A DNA stretch of 64,000 nucleotides, taken from NCBI GenBank assembly GCA_963834755.1, contig CAWICQ010000012.1, forward strand, positions 372,001-436,000, given 5' to 3'. How positions within the stretch are numbered: position 1 is the first letter of the stretch; each line of letters starts with the position of its first letter. A model generated the notes under the pieces. It ran no database searches. It was given only the letters and a program-made list of their open reading frames with translations, and was not told the origin of the DNA. The position numbers and the translations under genes are program-made. Below are positions 29,915-39,819 of this stretch, in pieces. This DNA is from Dokdonella_A sp963834755. GTDB lineage: Bacteria; Pseudomonadota; Gammaproteobacteria; Xanthomonadales; Rhodanobacteraceae.

Positions 29915-30955
29915 ATGGATGACAACAAGCGCCGCGCGCTCGCATCGGCACTCAGCCAGATCGAAAAACAGTTCGGCAAGGGAGCGGTGATGCGCATGGG
30001 CGATCGCGTCGATGAAGCGCTCGACGTGGTTTCGACCGGCTCGCTTGGCCTTGATATTGCGCTCGGCATCGGCGGCCTGCCGCGGGGACGCGTCGTCGAG
30101 ATCTACGGTCCGGAATCTTCGGGCAAAACCACGCTGACGCTGCAGGTGATCGCCAATTGCCAGCGCAATGGCGGCACCGCCGCGTTCATCGACGCCGAGC
30201 ACGCGCTTGATCCGACCTACGCGGAAAAACTCGGCGTCAACGTCGACGATCTGCTCGTCTCGCAGCCGGATACCGGCGAGCAGGCGCTCGAAATTGCCGA
30301 CATGCTGGTGCGCTCGAATGCGGTCGACGTCGTCGTCATCGACTCGGTCGCCGCGCTGACGCCGAAAGCCGAAATCGAAGGCGAAATGGGCGACACGCAC
30401 GTCGGCCTGCAAGCTCGCCTGATGAGCCAGGCATTGCGCAAGCTGACCGCGAACATCAAGAAATCAGGCACTTTGGTCATCTTCATCAACCAGATTCGCA
30501 TGAAGATCGGCGTGATGTTCGGCAATCCCGAAACGACGACGGGCGGCAACGCGCTGAAGTTCTACGCGTCGGTACGCCTCGACATCCGCCGCATCGGCGC
30601 GGTCAAGCGCGGCGAGGAAGTCGTCGGCTCGGAAACGCGCGTCAAGGTCGTAAAGAACAAGGTCGCGCCGCCGTTCCGGCAGGCCGAGTTCGAGATCCTC
30701 TACGGCGAAGGCACGTCGCGCGAGGGCGAGCTGATCGAGCTCGGCGTCAATCACAATCTCGTCGAGAAATCCGGCGCCTGGTACAGCTACAACAGCGAGC
30801 GGATCGGGCAGGGCAAGGACAACACGCGCCAGTATCTGAAGGAACATCCGGAGATTGCGGCGGCGATCGATGCACAGCTGCGCGCGAAGCTCCTCAACGG
30901 CGGCGCCGGCGCAACCGCAAGTTCGGCGCGAGCCGAGGAAGTCGAGGAAGCGTAA
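29915..30955 (+). CDS. recA: Recombinase RecA
   Basis: 346 residues from the ATG at 29915 (MDDNKRRALASAL), preferred over an ATG at 29888 because it follows AAGAGG at a good distance and matches the usual N-terminus. Walker A is GPESSGKT, Walker B VVVIDSVAALTP; the L2 region is NQIRMKIGVMFGNPETTTGG. RecA forms filaments on single-stranded DNA, drives strand exchange and triggers LexA self-cleavage. No lexA gene is adjacent in this window and I see no clear LexA palindrome upstream; a GATAAT at 29826-29831 may be its -10. Confidence 0.98.
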   Translation: MDDNKRRALASALSQIEKQFGKGAVMRMGDRVDEALDVVSTGSLGLDIALGIGGLPRGRVVEIYGPESSGKTTLTLQVIANCQRNGGTAAFIDAEHALDPTYAEKLGVNVDDLLVSQPDTGEQALEIADMLVRSNAVDVVVIDSVAALTPKAEIEGEMGDTHVGLQARLMSQALRKLTANIKKSGTLVIFINQIRMKIGVMFGNPETTTGGNALKFYASVRLDIRRIGAVKRGEEVVGSETRVKVVKNKVAPPFRQAEFEILYGEGTSREGELIELGVNHNLVEKSGAWYSYNSERIGQGKDNTRQYLKEHPEIAAAIDAQLRAKLLNGGAGATASSARAEEVEEA

Positions 30956-30959
30956 GTCG

Positions 30960-31487
30960 ATGGTAAGCAGGGGGATTCGTTGGGGTGCAATAGCTGTCAT
31001 CGCGGCGCTGGTCGGCGCCTGCCAGGTCGCGAGCGATCCGAAGGCGCCCCGCCGACTGACCGATGACGTGTCGATCAGCGGGCAGATCGCGTTGGCCGAC
31101 GTAAAAGCGCTTCGCGAGCAGGGATTTCGCACGATCGTCAACATGCGTCCCGACGGCGAGGCGCCCGATCAACCGAACTATGCGCAGATGCAGAGCGCGG
31201 TGAACGATGCGGGGCTCGCCTACGGGTTCGTTCCGGTCAAGGCGGGTCAGATCTCGCCGACGTCGGTCGAGGCATTGGGTTCGACGCTGAGCCGGATGCC
31301 GAAGCCGATGCTTCTCTATTCGCGAGCGGGCGACCGCGCGGCGCGAACGTGGGCGCTGGCAGAAGCGTCGAGGCCGGGTGGTCTGGACGCGGCCGCGATC
31401 GAGCAAGCCGCGAAGTCGGCGGGCCAATCCGTCGATGATCTCGCTTCGCAAATTACCGCGAGGATTGCCGCAAGGCCGAAGCATTGA
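30960..31487 (+). CDS. DUF442-like lipoprotein with Ser in place of the catalytic Cys
   Basis: 175 residues from the ATG at 30960, 5 nt after the recA stop and behind GAGGAAG. A lipoprotein signal peptide ends at LVGAC (Cys21). Residues about 38-130 match the phosphatase-like DUF442 domain (ISGQIALADVKALREQGFRTIVNMRPDGEAPDQPNY ... AYGFVPVKAGQIS). The expected C-R-S-G-x-R loop reads S-R-A-G-D-R (YSRAGDRAART, Ser121), so the nucleophilic Cys is missing and classical phosphatase activity is unlikely. It may be a binding-only protein. Its place between recA and recX suggests co-transcription, perhaps incidental. Confidence 0.8.
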   Translation: MVSRGIRWGAIAVIAALVGACQVASDPKAPRRLTDDVSISGQIALADVKALREQGFRTIVNMRPDGEAPDQPNYAQMQSAVNDAGLAYGFVPVKAGQISPTSVEALGSTLSRMPKPMLLYSRAGDRAARTWALAEASRPGGLDAAAIEQAAKSAGQSVDDLASQITARIAARPKH

Positions 31488-31528
31488 TGCGGAGCCGGTA
31501 ACGCGGCTGTCTCTTCCCGAGGTCGCGC

Positions 31529-32017
31529 ATGCGCAAGCCCCGCAGGAAAACCGCACCGACCGATGCGTACGGCAAGGGGCTCGGCCTTCTCAGCCGCCGC
31601 GAGCATTCGGCGCGTGAGCTCAAGGCCAAACTCGCGCGCAAGGGTCACGCAAGGGACGAGATCGTCGGCGCCCTCGACAAGCTGATCGATCGCCGCTACC
31701 AGAGCGACGATCGCTTCGCCGTCAGCATGGCGCGAACGCGCGCTGCGCAAGGGTACGGCCCCGCGCGCATCCGCGCGGAGCTGAAGTCGCATGGGCTCGC
31801 GGACGCCGCGGTACGCGCCGCGATCGCGTCGACCGAAGCCGACTGGACCGCGATCGCCCGGCACAGCTCAGGCGCCGCTTCGGCGCACGGCCGCCGCGGC
31901 GACCGCGAAGAACGCGGCCGGCGCGCCCAGTTTCTCTTGCGCCGCGGCTTCGATCCGGCGACAGTAAGGGCCGTTACCCGCGCCATCGTGGACGATCCGG
32001 GCGAAGAGTTCGATTGA
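31529..32017 (+). CDS. recX: Regulatory protein RecX
   Basis: 162 residues with the RecX three-helix repeats: GLGLLSRREHSARELKAKLARKGHARDEIVGALDKLIDRRYQSDDRFA, then YGPARIRAELKSHGLADAAVRAAI and a third repeat ending FLLRRGFDPATVRAVTRAIV. RecX caps or destabilises RecA filaments. It usually directly follows recA; here one lipoprotein gene lies between them. Confidence 0.93.
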   Translation: MRKPRRKTAPTDAYGKGLGLLSRREHSARELKAKLARKGHARDEIVGALDKLIDRRYQSDDRFAVSMARTRAAQGYGPARIRAELKSHGLADAAVRAAIASTEADWTAIARHSSGAASAHGRRGDREERGRRAQFLLRRGFDPATVRAVTRAIVDDPGEEFD

Positions 32018-32081
32018 GAACTTCTATCGCGGACCGCATTCTTGGCGTGTCCGCGTTTTGTCCGAGTTCCCGAACCGATCC

Positions 32082-34715
32082 ATGAAAACGTCCGAAATCC
32101 GCTCCGCGTTCCTGGAGTTTTTCCGCTCGAAGGGCCACACGATCGTGCCTTCGAGCTCGCTCGTGCCCGGCAACGATCCGACGCTGCTGTTCACCAACTC
32201 GGGCATGGTGCAGTTCAAGAACGTGTTTCTCGGCAGCGAAAAACTGCCGTACGTGCGCGCCGCGGACGTGCAGCGCTGCCTGCGCGCCGGCGGCAAGCAC
32301 AACGATCTCGATTCGGTCGGCTACACCGCGCGGCATCACACGTTCTTCGAGATGCTCGGCAACTGGTCGTTCGGCGACTATTTCAAGCGCGAGGCGATCG
32401 AGTGGGCGTGGGAACTTCTGACCGGCGTCTTCAAGCTGCCGGCGGATCGGCTTGTGGGTCACGATCTATCACACCGACGACGAGGCGTTCGACATCTGGG
32501 CGAACGATCGTCGGCGTTCCGAAAGAGCGCATCGTGCGCATCGGCGACAACAAGGGCGCGCCGTACGCGTCGGACAATTTCTGGCAGATGGCCGACACCG
32601 GGCCGTGCGGTCCGTGCACCGAGATTTTCTACGACCACGGCCCCGGCATCGCCGGCGGCCCGCCGGGATCGCCGGACGAAGACGGCGATCGCTACATCGA
32701 AATCTGGAATCTCGTGTTCATGCAGTTCGATCGCGCGGGCGACGGCACGCTGTCGAAACTGCCGGCGCCGTGCGTCGACACCGGCATGGGCCTGGAACGG
32801 CTCGCCGCCGTGCTGCAGCACGTGCATTCGAACTACGAGATCGATCTGTTCCAGCATCTGATTCGCGTCGCCGCGGAACTGACCGGCACGACGGATCTCG
32901 AGAACAAGTCCCTGCGCGTGATTGCCGATCACATTCGCGCGTGCAGTTTTCTCATCGTCGATGGCGTGATGCCGTCGAACGAAGGCCGCGGTTACGTGCT
33001 GCGCCGGATCATCCGGCGCGCGCTGCGACACGGCTGGATGCTCGGCGTGCGCGGCGACTTCTTCTGGAAGATGGTCGCGCCGCTGGTCGAGGAAATGGGC
33101 GAGGCATATCCGGAGCTCGCGCAGAAGCGCTTGACCGTCGAGCAGGCGTTGCGCGCTGAGGAACAGCGGTTCGGCGAGACGCTCGAGCAAGGCATGAAAG
33201 TCTTCGAGGAAGTCGTCGAAGAAATCGCCGAAGCGCATTCCCGGCGCCGATGCGTTCCGTCTCTACGACACGTACGGATTCCCGGTCGATCTCACCGCCG
33301 ACATCGCGCGCGAGCGCGGACTCGAAGTCGACATGGCCGGTTTCGAATCGGCGATGGAAGCGCAGCGCGAACGCGCGCGTGCGGCGAGCCAGTTCGAAAG
33401 CAAGGGACTGCTTCCGGCCGAGCTCGCGAGCAAGCTGACGCCGACGCGTTTTCTCGGCTACGAAACGCTCGATGCAGACGGCTGCCGAGTGCACGCGATC
33501 GTTCGCGACGGAATGCCGGTTGCGTCGCTGCGCGATGGCGACGAAGCGATCGTGATCCTCGACAAAACGCCGTTCTACGCCGAGTCCGGCGGACAGGTCG
33601 GCGATTCGGGAACGTTGACGACGAAGGAAGGCGTTTTCGCCGTGTCCGACACGGTAAAACTCGCCGGCGCGTTTCATGGCCACGTCGGGCGCTGGTCCGG
33701 CGGCGAGCTGCGCGGGGGCGAAGCGGTGTCCGCGCGCGTCGACGCAAAGCGGCGTCAGTCGACGGTGCTCAATCATTCGGCGACGCATCTCCTGCACGCG
33801 GCGCTGCGTCAGGTGTTGGGCACGCATGTGCAGCAGAAGGGCTCGCTGGTCGCGCCGGATCGTCTGCGTTTCGACTTCTCGCATTTCCAGCCGCTCCGCG
33901 CGGACGAGCTGCGGCGCATCGAGGACCTCGTCAACGCCGAGATCCGACGCAACGTCGAAGCGGAAGTGCGTGAGATGGCGTATCAGGACGCGCTCGACTT
34001 CGGTGCGCTTGCACTGTTCGGCGAGAAATACGGCGACGAAGTGCGCGTACTGAAAATGGGCGAGTTCTCGACGGAGTTGTGCGGCGGCACGCACGTCGCC
34101 CGCACTGGCGATATCGGACTTTTCAAGATCGTCAGCGAAAGCGGCGTTGCAGCCGGCGTGCGGCGCATCGAGGCGCTGACCGGCGCCGGCGCGGTCGCGT
34201 TCGTCGCCGAGGAAGAAGCGCGCCTGGACGAGATCGGCGATCTTCTTTCGACCAGCGGCGCCGATGTCGTCGACAAGCTGCGCCAGATGTTCGATCGGCA
34301 GAAAAAGCTCGAGCGCGAGCTCGAATCGCTGAAGGCGAAAGCGGCGAGCTCGGCGACGCACGATCTCGCCGCGCAGGCGCAGGCGGTGGCAGGATTCCGC
34401 GTCGTCGCGGCGCGTGTCGACGGGCTCGATGCGAAGGCGCTGCGCGAAGGCGTCGACGGGCTCAAACAGAAGCTCGTCGATTGCGTCGTGCTGCTCGCGT
34501 CGGCGAGCGACGGCAAGGTCTCGCTCGCCGGCGGCGTGCACGGCAGCGCGCTCGCGAAGATCAAGGCGGGCGACGTCGTGGCGCACGTCGCGGAGCAGAT
34601 CGGCGGCAAGGGCGGTGGTCGCGCCGACATGGCCCAGGGCGGCGGTGCCGACTCGCCCGCACTCGATAGCGCACTCGCCGCGCTGCCGGCCTGGATCGCA
34701 GCCCGCGCGGCCTGA
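32082..34715 (+). CDS. alaS: Alanyl-tRNA synthetase, interrupted by three apparent one-base insertions
   Basis: The reading begins at the ATG at 32082 (MKTSEIRSAFLEFFRSKGHTIVPSSSLVPGNDPTLLFTNSGMVQFK). Three single-base shifts occur at about 32451-32454, 32500-32508 and 33234-33241; removing one base at each gives continuous AlaS sequence of 876 residues. Conserved parts include the class II aminoacylation domain (TDDEAFDIW, MADTGPCGPCTEIFYDHG), the editing domain with the HXXXH pair (NHSATHLLHAALRQ) and the distant Cys/His (ELCGGTHVARTGDIG), and the C-terminal C-Ala domain. AlaS is essential, so three real breaks are implausible; read or assembly error is likelier. Confidence 0.93.
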
Positions 34716-34962
34716 CGCGAGCCGCGCGGCCTTCATTGCGCGTGCCGGAGGGCTTCGCTAGTATCGCTTTACTTAAGTTATCGGCGCTCCGATTCCATCG
34801 GCGATTTCGTCGGGAACTCGGTACAGAACGTCGAACCTTCCAGGGGAGGGGTCAGCGAGGGAGGCTGATCCCAGAGTCCGGGCATCCGTGGTCGTCCGCG
34901 AGGTGAGCGTTGCGGCGGAACGGCTGGGTTGACCCGACCATTGTGTTAAGGAGAGCACTTAC

Positions 34963-35184
34963 ATGTTGATATTGACCCGCCGGGTCGGCGAGACGCTGAT
35001 GATCGGTGACGAGGTGACCGTTACCGTGCTCGGCGTCAAGGGCAACCAGGTCCGCATAGGGATCAACGCGCCCAAGGACGTGGCCGTGCACCGCGAAGAG
35101 ATCTACCAGCGCATCAAGCGCGAAGCGACGCCCGGCTCGGACCCCGCCGAGACGCCGGGCTCCTCGGGCGGCGGGCCAGCCTGA
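34963..35184 (+). CDS. csrA: Carbon storage regulator CsrA/RsmA
   Basis: 73 residues beginning MLILTRRVGETLMIGDEVTVTVLGVKGNQVRIGINAPKDVAVHREEIYQRI, the full CsrA fold with Leu4, Arg6 and Arg44-type RNA contacts. A GGAGAG motif precedes the ATG at 34963. The tail (GSDPAETPGSSGGGPA) is slightly longer than in E. coli. CsrA binds GGA motifs in mRNA leaders to control translation. alaS-csrA is a conserved pair. Confidence 0.96.
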   Translation: MLILTRRVGETLMIGDEVTVTVLGVKGNQVRIGINAPKDVAVHREEIYQRIKREATPGSDPAETPGSSGGGPA

Positions 35185-35380
35185 GCGACTCATCGTTGCG
35201 GCAGGTCGTCCGACCTCGCCGCTCGTTGTACGCCTCGCGCTCGCGAGGCCTCGATCCCAACCATGCGGTACGGCGAGGCGCCATAGGCGCTCCGTGCCTC
35301 CCTCGATTCCGGATGCGCGTTTCGCATCGCCGCGTCGTCCTGCTGGGGGACGTGGAGCTTCGTCGCAGGATTACCTCCAA

Positions 35381-35417
35381 AAAAAAGAGGCCCCGCACAT
35401 CGCGGGGCCTCGAAAAA
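35381..35417 (-). terminator. Bidirectional-looking terminator between csrA and the subtilase gene
   Basis: GAGGCCCCGC at 35387-35396 pairs with GCGGGGCCTC at 35402-35411 around ACATC. Read on the minus strand it ends in a run of Ts (complement of 35380-35386) about 20 nt past the subtilase stop. On the plus strand the run of As before it and the GAAAAAC after it make it weaker. A further short palindrome, CCTCGCGCTCGCGAGG, lies at 35233-35248. Confidence 0.85.
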
Positions 35418-35437
35418 CACCGATCACGAGCGATGGC

Positions 35438-38400
35438 TCAGTTCGGCGCGCAGCCGATCACCTGCACGTCATCGATCGCCCAACCCGGATTGGGCGGAGG
35501 CCCACCGAGCTCGTCGCGATGTGCGTTGGCCATTGTGAATTGCAGCTCCACTGTGTGACCGATGTAGGGCGTCAGGTCGACGATCGAGTCGTTATACGGC
35601 CGCGGATTGCCGCACCACGCCGGCAAGCCGGCGAGCACATTGTCGAAACCCGCACCGACGATGCCGTCGTAGGGCTGGGTGAGGAGCCCGTCGACGATCT
35701 GCGTGAAGTTTGCGGGACTATCGACCGAAATCGAAAGGATCGCGCCGTCGATGCACCCACCGTTCTGACCCCCCAGGGATTGCTGGTTCCAGAACGAAAG
35801 CGCGGCGGTCGTCATGGTGGACGGCAGCGCGATCGCGGGCGAGGTCAGGTCCTGCACCGGACCGACGAACCGGACGTTGTCGGCCGTCAAGGCACGCACG
35901 CCGCTGTGGTGATTGTTGAAGCTCCACTCCCAGTGGTTGGCGTTCGCGTCGCCGCCGAGGCGCCAGTCGGTGATGTCGGTCTCGAAGTCGTTGAAATAAA
36001 GCGTCTGCCTCGTCGTGCCGGCCGGGCAATCCCCGGGCAGCGTACGCGTCGTGAACGCGAACGAAGGCCCGCCCGCTGCGGGGGCGTGACCATCGAAGCC
36101 GTCGCCGAAGATCGCATCGGGATCGGCCGACCCGACGCTGTCGCCGCAGCCGTTCTTCGCGGTGACGCGCCAGTAGTACTGCGTCGTCGAGTCCAGTGCC
36201 GTCGAGACGGTCCACTGCGTGTCGGTCACTTCGGCCGAGGCGACGATCGTGCGGAAATCCGCATCGGTCGCGACTTCGACGAGATACGTGCTGGCCTGGC
36301 TCGCGGCCTCCCAGACGAGGGTCGGTTGCAGGTCGACGTTCGTGGCGCCGTCGGCCGGCGCGTCGAGCGCGGGCGCCGGCGGCGCGGCGCTGACGTAGGC
36401 GAGATCGAAGTCGAGCGTCTTGGCGATCGCGCCGGACGTTGCGGTCAGCACCAGCGGATAGTGACCGGGCGCGACGCCGCTCGAGCCCGTGATCGAAAGC
36501 GTCGCAGTCGCCGGCGGCACGACGGGTGTCGGATCCACGCTCGACGTCGTGCCGGCCGGCGCGCCGGACAGCCCGAGATCGACGTTCGAAGCGAAATCGT
36601 CGACCGCATCGAGCGCGACGATGGCGCTGAGATCACGGCCGATGCATACGCTCGGGGCCGCGTTGTCGGTCGCCAGCGTGAAGGTCGGCGCGAGCACGCA
36701 GTTGCTGCAGACGAGCGCGTAGTCCTGATCGGTGAAATCGCCGGAGTTCGGCACGCCGTCGCCCGCGATGTTGGCCGCGGTCACCGTGATCGTGAGGTCG
36801 CCGGTCGCGCCCGGCAGGAACACCGCCTCGACGTTGTTCTTGCGGTCGGCGTTGCCGCCGGGAACGCTGACGGCGTGATCGAAATGATTGCCGCGATAGG
36901 TCTGCCCGTTCGCGACAACGGCGAGATCGAGATCGTTGACGATGGATCCGACGCCGAGCGCGCCCGGCGCGTCCGTGTACGCGAGCACGATGCGCACCGG
37001 CTGGGCCGGATCGACGACGCCGAGCGTGTACGCGCGCGTTTCGCCGGTGTTGTCGAAGACCGTGCTCTGATCGTCGATGAACTTCGGCGTGTCGCTGAAC
37101 ATGTCGCTCATGTTCGGCATGCCGTAACCCTGGCCATAGCTCGGCAGGTCGTCGTTGGCACCGCTGCCGTCGAGGTAGCTCGGATGCGCGATCAGCCACG
37201 CCTTCATCAGCGCCGGGCTCGGCGCGCGGTGGCCGCCGATCTCGTTGATGCTGCCGGCCGCGGACCCGGCGCCGCCGTTCTCGATCCACCAGTAGGCGAG
37301 CGAGGCGATGCCGGCCACGGCCGGCGTCGAATGACTGGTGCCGCTCGAATAGGTGAAGACCTGCTGCGGCGGCGATTCGGGGAAGTACTTCACGCAGACG
37401 TCGGAGCCGTCGTAACCGGAGAACACACTGGCGCCGGCCTGGATGTGCGTGCCGGGCGCGACCACGTCCGGTTTCACGCGCTGGCCCTGTGCCGGGCCGC
37501 GACTCGAAAACGCGACGACATTGTGCGGATCGTCGGCGGGATCGGTCCCGCAGATGTTGTCGGGCGGCGTCGGGAACGGACGCAGGTTCTCGGTCGCGCC
37601 GATGGTGATGACGTTCTTGGCTGTGCCGGGCGAGCCGATGGTGTTTTCGCTCGGTCCCTGGTTGCCGGCGGCAAAGACGTAGATGAGCTGCTGGTTTCCG
37701 TTCGTATCCGGATCGGCATCGCGCACGCCCGCGTCGTACGCCTGCGCGCTGCCATCGTAGAGGCTGCCGATCGGCGAACCCCACGAGTTGCTGCTGATCT
37801 TCGCGCCGCTTTCCCAGTTCGAGAGGATCACGCCCTGATCGGTGCCGCCGCAGCGATCGATGTTGAAGAACGGCAGGAATATCGTGGTCGAGCCAACGCG
37901 GCCAAACGGATTGACACCGAGGCCGAGGCGCTGCCCGTCGTCATCCTGGAATGGATAACCGGTGCGCTGATCATAGTCGGCGATGATGCCGCCGTTGAGC
38001 GAGCCGTGCCCGTCGCTGCCGCCGACGGCGTTGTCGGGCGCTGCCGTGCAGTTCTTGAAATAGGCGATGCGCGAGGGCTGGTTGAGATCGCCCTGCGCGT
38101 GCAGCAAGTTGTCCACCGTATTCACGGCGGTGACGCCGGTGCCGCCTTCGTCGATTGCGCTGTCGGTGACGTCGACAATGGGGTAATCGTCGGCGACCTG
38201 GCTGAAGCCGTGGTCGATCAGGAATTGCAGATAACTCGGTGAAGCGGGGCCGGGTGTGAAGTCGCCGGCCATGATGATGTCCTGCTTCTCGTCGAGCATC
38301 TGCGGCGTCACGTATTCGCCGACGGAGGTGACGTCGGGGCGTTCCGCGATCGCGGGAATGTCGGCGACGCGCACGCGCAGGCGAAGATTCTCGAAGGAGA

Positions 38401-39145
38401 GAATCGGCGCCCATCGATAGGCGGTGACGCCGGTGCCGAGCGGACCCAGCTGACTCGGCAGGACGATGCCCTTGCTCTCGACGAACGCGTGCGTCGCATC
38501 CGCACCGTCGTGGCGGTAGACCTGCACGAGCACATCGACCTCGTCGGTCGGGTCCGCGCGCGCGATACGCACCTGGAGGCCGGGATCGACCTTGAGGAAA
38601 CCATAGAATGGCGCCGCGTACTGCAGCCATGACGATTGATCACGCAGAGTCGCCAGATGCGCCTGCGCGTCGACATCGGCCCACACGATATAGCCGTTGC
38701 TGGCCACGTACTGCACCGGCTTGATGCCCTGCGCGGATAGCGCATCGAGCCACGCCTGCTTGACCGGGCCGACGAATTGTACGATTTGCAGGCCCGGGCC
38801 TGCGGCGGCGTGCAGCGAGAACGGTGCGGGCGGGCTCAATGTGTCGCGCTGCGTATCGAAGGGATGCGCGGCGAACTGCAGAATGTCTGCTTCGTCGTCG
38901 ACCTGGACGTCGGCCGAAATGCCGGCGAGCAGCGCATCGGCAACCTCGTACAGCGCGAAGCTGCCGTAGTCTTCCAATCGTCGTACGCCCGGCTGATCGG
39001 GCGCGAGCGCATTTCGGGGTGCGAGTATCTTCTTGTATGGACCCGATGGAGTCGAAGGCGGCGCAGCCGAGGAGTTCGTGGTCGTCAGGGCGCCGCTTGT
39101 TCCGATCAAGGCGACGAGGATTGCTGCAGCTAGGGGCTTACGCAT
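35438..39145 (-). CDS. Secreted subtilisin-like (S8) protease, 1235 residues
   Basis: Signal peptide (MRKPLAAAILVALIGTSGALT) and a prodomain of about 290 residues. The S8 triad is Asp at about 328 (IVDVTDSAID), His380 (DGHGSLNGG) and Ser604 (YSSGTSHSTPAVAGIASL). Asn of the oxyanion hole is in AAGNQGPSE. After the catalytic domain come a jelly-roll-like P-domain-type region (about 660-800), further beta domains, a fibronectin type III-like domain (ALDAPADGATNVDLQPTLVWEAA ... YYWRVTAKNGC) interrupted by DAIFGDGFDGHAPAAGG (IFGDGFD at 1012-1018), and a C-terminal MAM/jelly-roll-like domain (LYFNDFETDITDWRLGG). The start at 39145 follows GGAGA. It probably degrades proteins outside the cell. Confidence 0.92.
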   Translation of the reverse strand: MRKPLAAAILVALIGTSGALTTTNSSAAPPSTPSGPYKKILAPRNALAPDQPGVRRLEDYGSFALYEVADALLAGISADVQVDDEADILQFAAHPFDTQRDTLSPPAPFSLHAAAGPGLQIVQFVGPVKQAWLDALSAQGIKPVQYVASNGYIVWADVDAQAHLATLRDQSSWLQYAAPFYGFLKVDPGLQVRIARADPTDEVDVLVQVYRHDGADATHAFVESKGIVLPSQLGPLGTGVTAYRWAPILSFENLRLRVRVADIPAIAERPDVTSVGEYVTPQMLDEKQDIIMAGDFTPGPASPSYLQFLIDHGFSQVADDYPIVDVTDSAIDEGGTGVTAVNTVDNLLHAQGDLNQPSRIAYFKNCTAAPDNAVGGSDGHGSLNGGIIADYDQRTGYPFQDDDGQRLGLGVNPFGRVGSTTIFLPFFNIDRCGGTDQGVILSNWESGAKISSNSWGSPIGSLYDGSAQAYDAGVRDADPDTNGNQQLIYVFAAGNQGPSENTIGSPGTAKNVITIGATENLRPFPTPPDNICGTDPADDPHNVVAFSSRGPAQGQRVKPDVVAPGTHIQAGASVFSGYDGSDVCVKYFPESPPQQVFTYSSGTSHSTPAVAGIASLAYWWIENGGAGSAAGSINEIGGHRAPSPALMKAWLIAHPSYLDGSGANDDLPSYGQGYGMPNMSDMFSDTPKFIDDQSTVFDNTGETRAYTLGVVDPAQPVRIVLAYTDAPGALGVGSIVNDLDLAVVANGQTYRGNHFDHAVSVPGGNADRKNNVEAVFLPGATGDLTITVTAANIAGDGVPNSGDFTDQDYALVCSNCVLAPTFTLATDNAAPSVCIGRDLSAIVALDAVDDFASNVDLGLSGAPAGTTSSVDPTPVVPPATATLSITGSSGVAPGHYPLVLTATSGAIAKTLDFDLAYVSAAPPAPALDAPADGATNVDLQPTLVWEAASQASTYLVEVATDADFRTIVASAEVTDTQWTVSTALDSTTQYYWRVTAKNGCGDSVGSADPDAIFGDGFDGHAPAAGGPSFAFTTRTLPGDCPAGTTRQTLYFNDFETDITDWRLGGDANANHWEWSFNNHHSGVRALTADNVRFVGPVQDLTSPAIALPSTMTTAALSFWNQQSLGGQNGGCIDGAILSISVDSPANFTQIVDGLLTQPYDGIVGAGFDNVLAGLPAWCGNPRPYNDSIVDLTPYIGHTVELQFTMANAHRDELGGPPPNPGWAIDDVQVIGCAPN

Positions 39146-39645
39146 GGTTCTCCAGAATTGTCTTCGTTGGGAATCGCGGGACGCAACGGTCGGATAGCCC
39201 CCCGGCCGACCCTATTCATCACTTCGTCCCACAGGGTTTCGCCGCGGACACGCGGCGCATCTCACCTAAAACGACTCGGCCGCAATCAGCAGCGGCCGCT
39301 GAGTTTGGTTGAAGACCGTATTGTCGACGCAAGATCGCGCACGCGCGTATGCGATTGCGGCCAAAGCTCACCCAGCAGCGCGGGAGGAAACACTCAGTCG
39401 CCGTCGGTCGGCCCGAGCACGGTCCGCGTCATCGTCCGATTCGTACGCTGGTGCGTGGCGTGGCCATTGCGAAGTGTCCAAGGCCACGCCGGGCACAGTA
39501 CAATCGCGATCATCGACCGGTGCACGCGCGCTGCGCCCGGCACGGATGGTGTCATCGCGATGAAAGATCCTGCTGCAGAGAAGAGCAGTCATAGCTGCGT
39601 TACAGCAAGGCAGCCGCAGCAGCTAAGTGATTGAAAGATAAGCCC
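39146..39645. other. Intergenic region between the subtilase gene and tRNA-Ser
   Basis: 500 bases holding the divergent promoters of the subtilase gene (minus) and tRNA-Ser (plus). Open frames here lack family features or ribosome-binding sites. I see no clear promoter hexamers, repeat or hairpin worth naming. Confidence 0.45.
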
Positions 39646-39738
39646 GGAGAGATGCCCGAGAGGCCGAAGGGGCTCCCCTGCTAAGGGAGTATAGGGTCAA
39701 AAGCTCTATCGAGGGTTCGAATCCCTCTCTCTCCGCCA
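39646..39738 (+). tRNA. tRNA-Ser(GCT)
   Basis: 93 nt with acceptor GGAGAGA pairing TCTCTCC, discriminator G and encoded CCA at 39736-39738. The anticodon loop CTGCTAA gives GCT at 39680-39682 (reads AGC/AGU). The long variable arm (TATAGGGTCAAAAGCTCTATC) is typical of serine. A decayed integrase follows within 85 nt. Confidence 0.96.
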
Positions 39739-39819
39739 ACTACTGCAATTGATTGTTTCGAATGATTTTTGCTGTTGACGGAGAAATAGCGGTCGGGACA
39801 CCGGTCGGGACACATCCCG

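Noticed and set aside
35294..38242. 982-codon plus-strand open frame
   Set aside because: It lies opposite the subtilase gene, is Arg-rich without domains or signal, and reflects high GC codon bias of the real gene.
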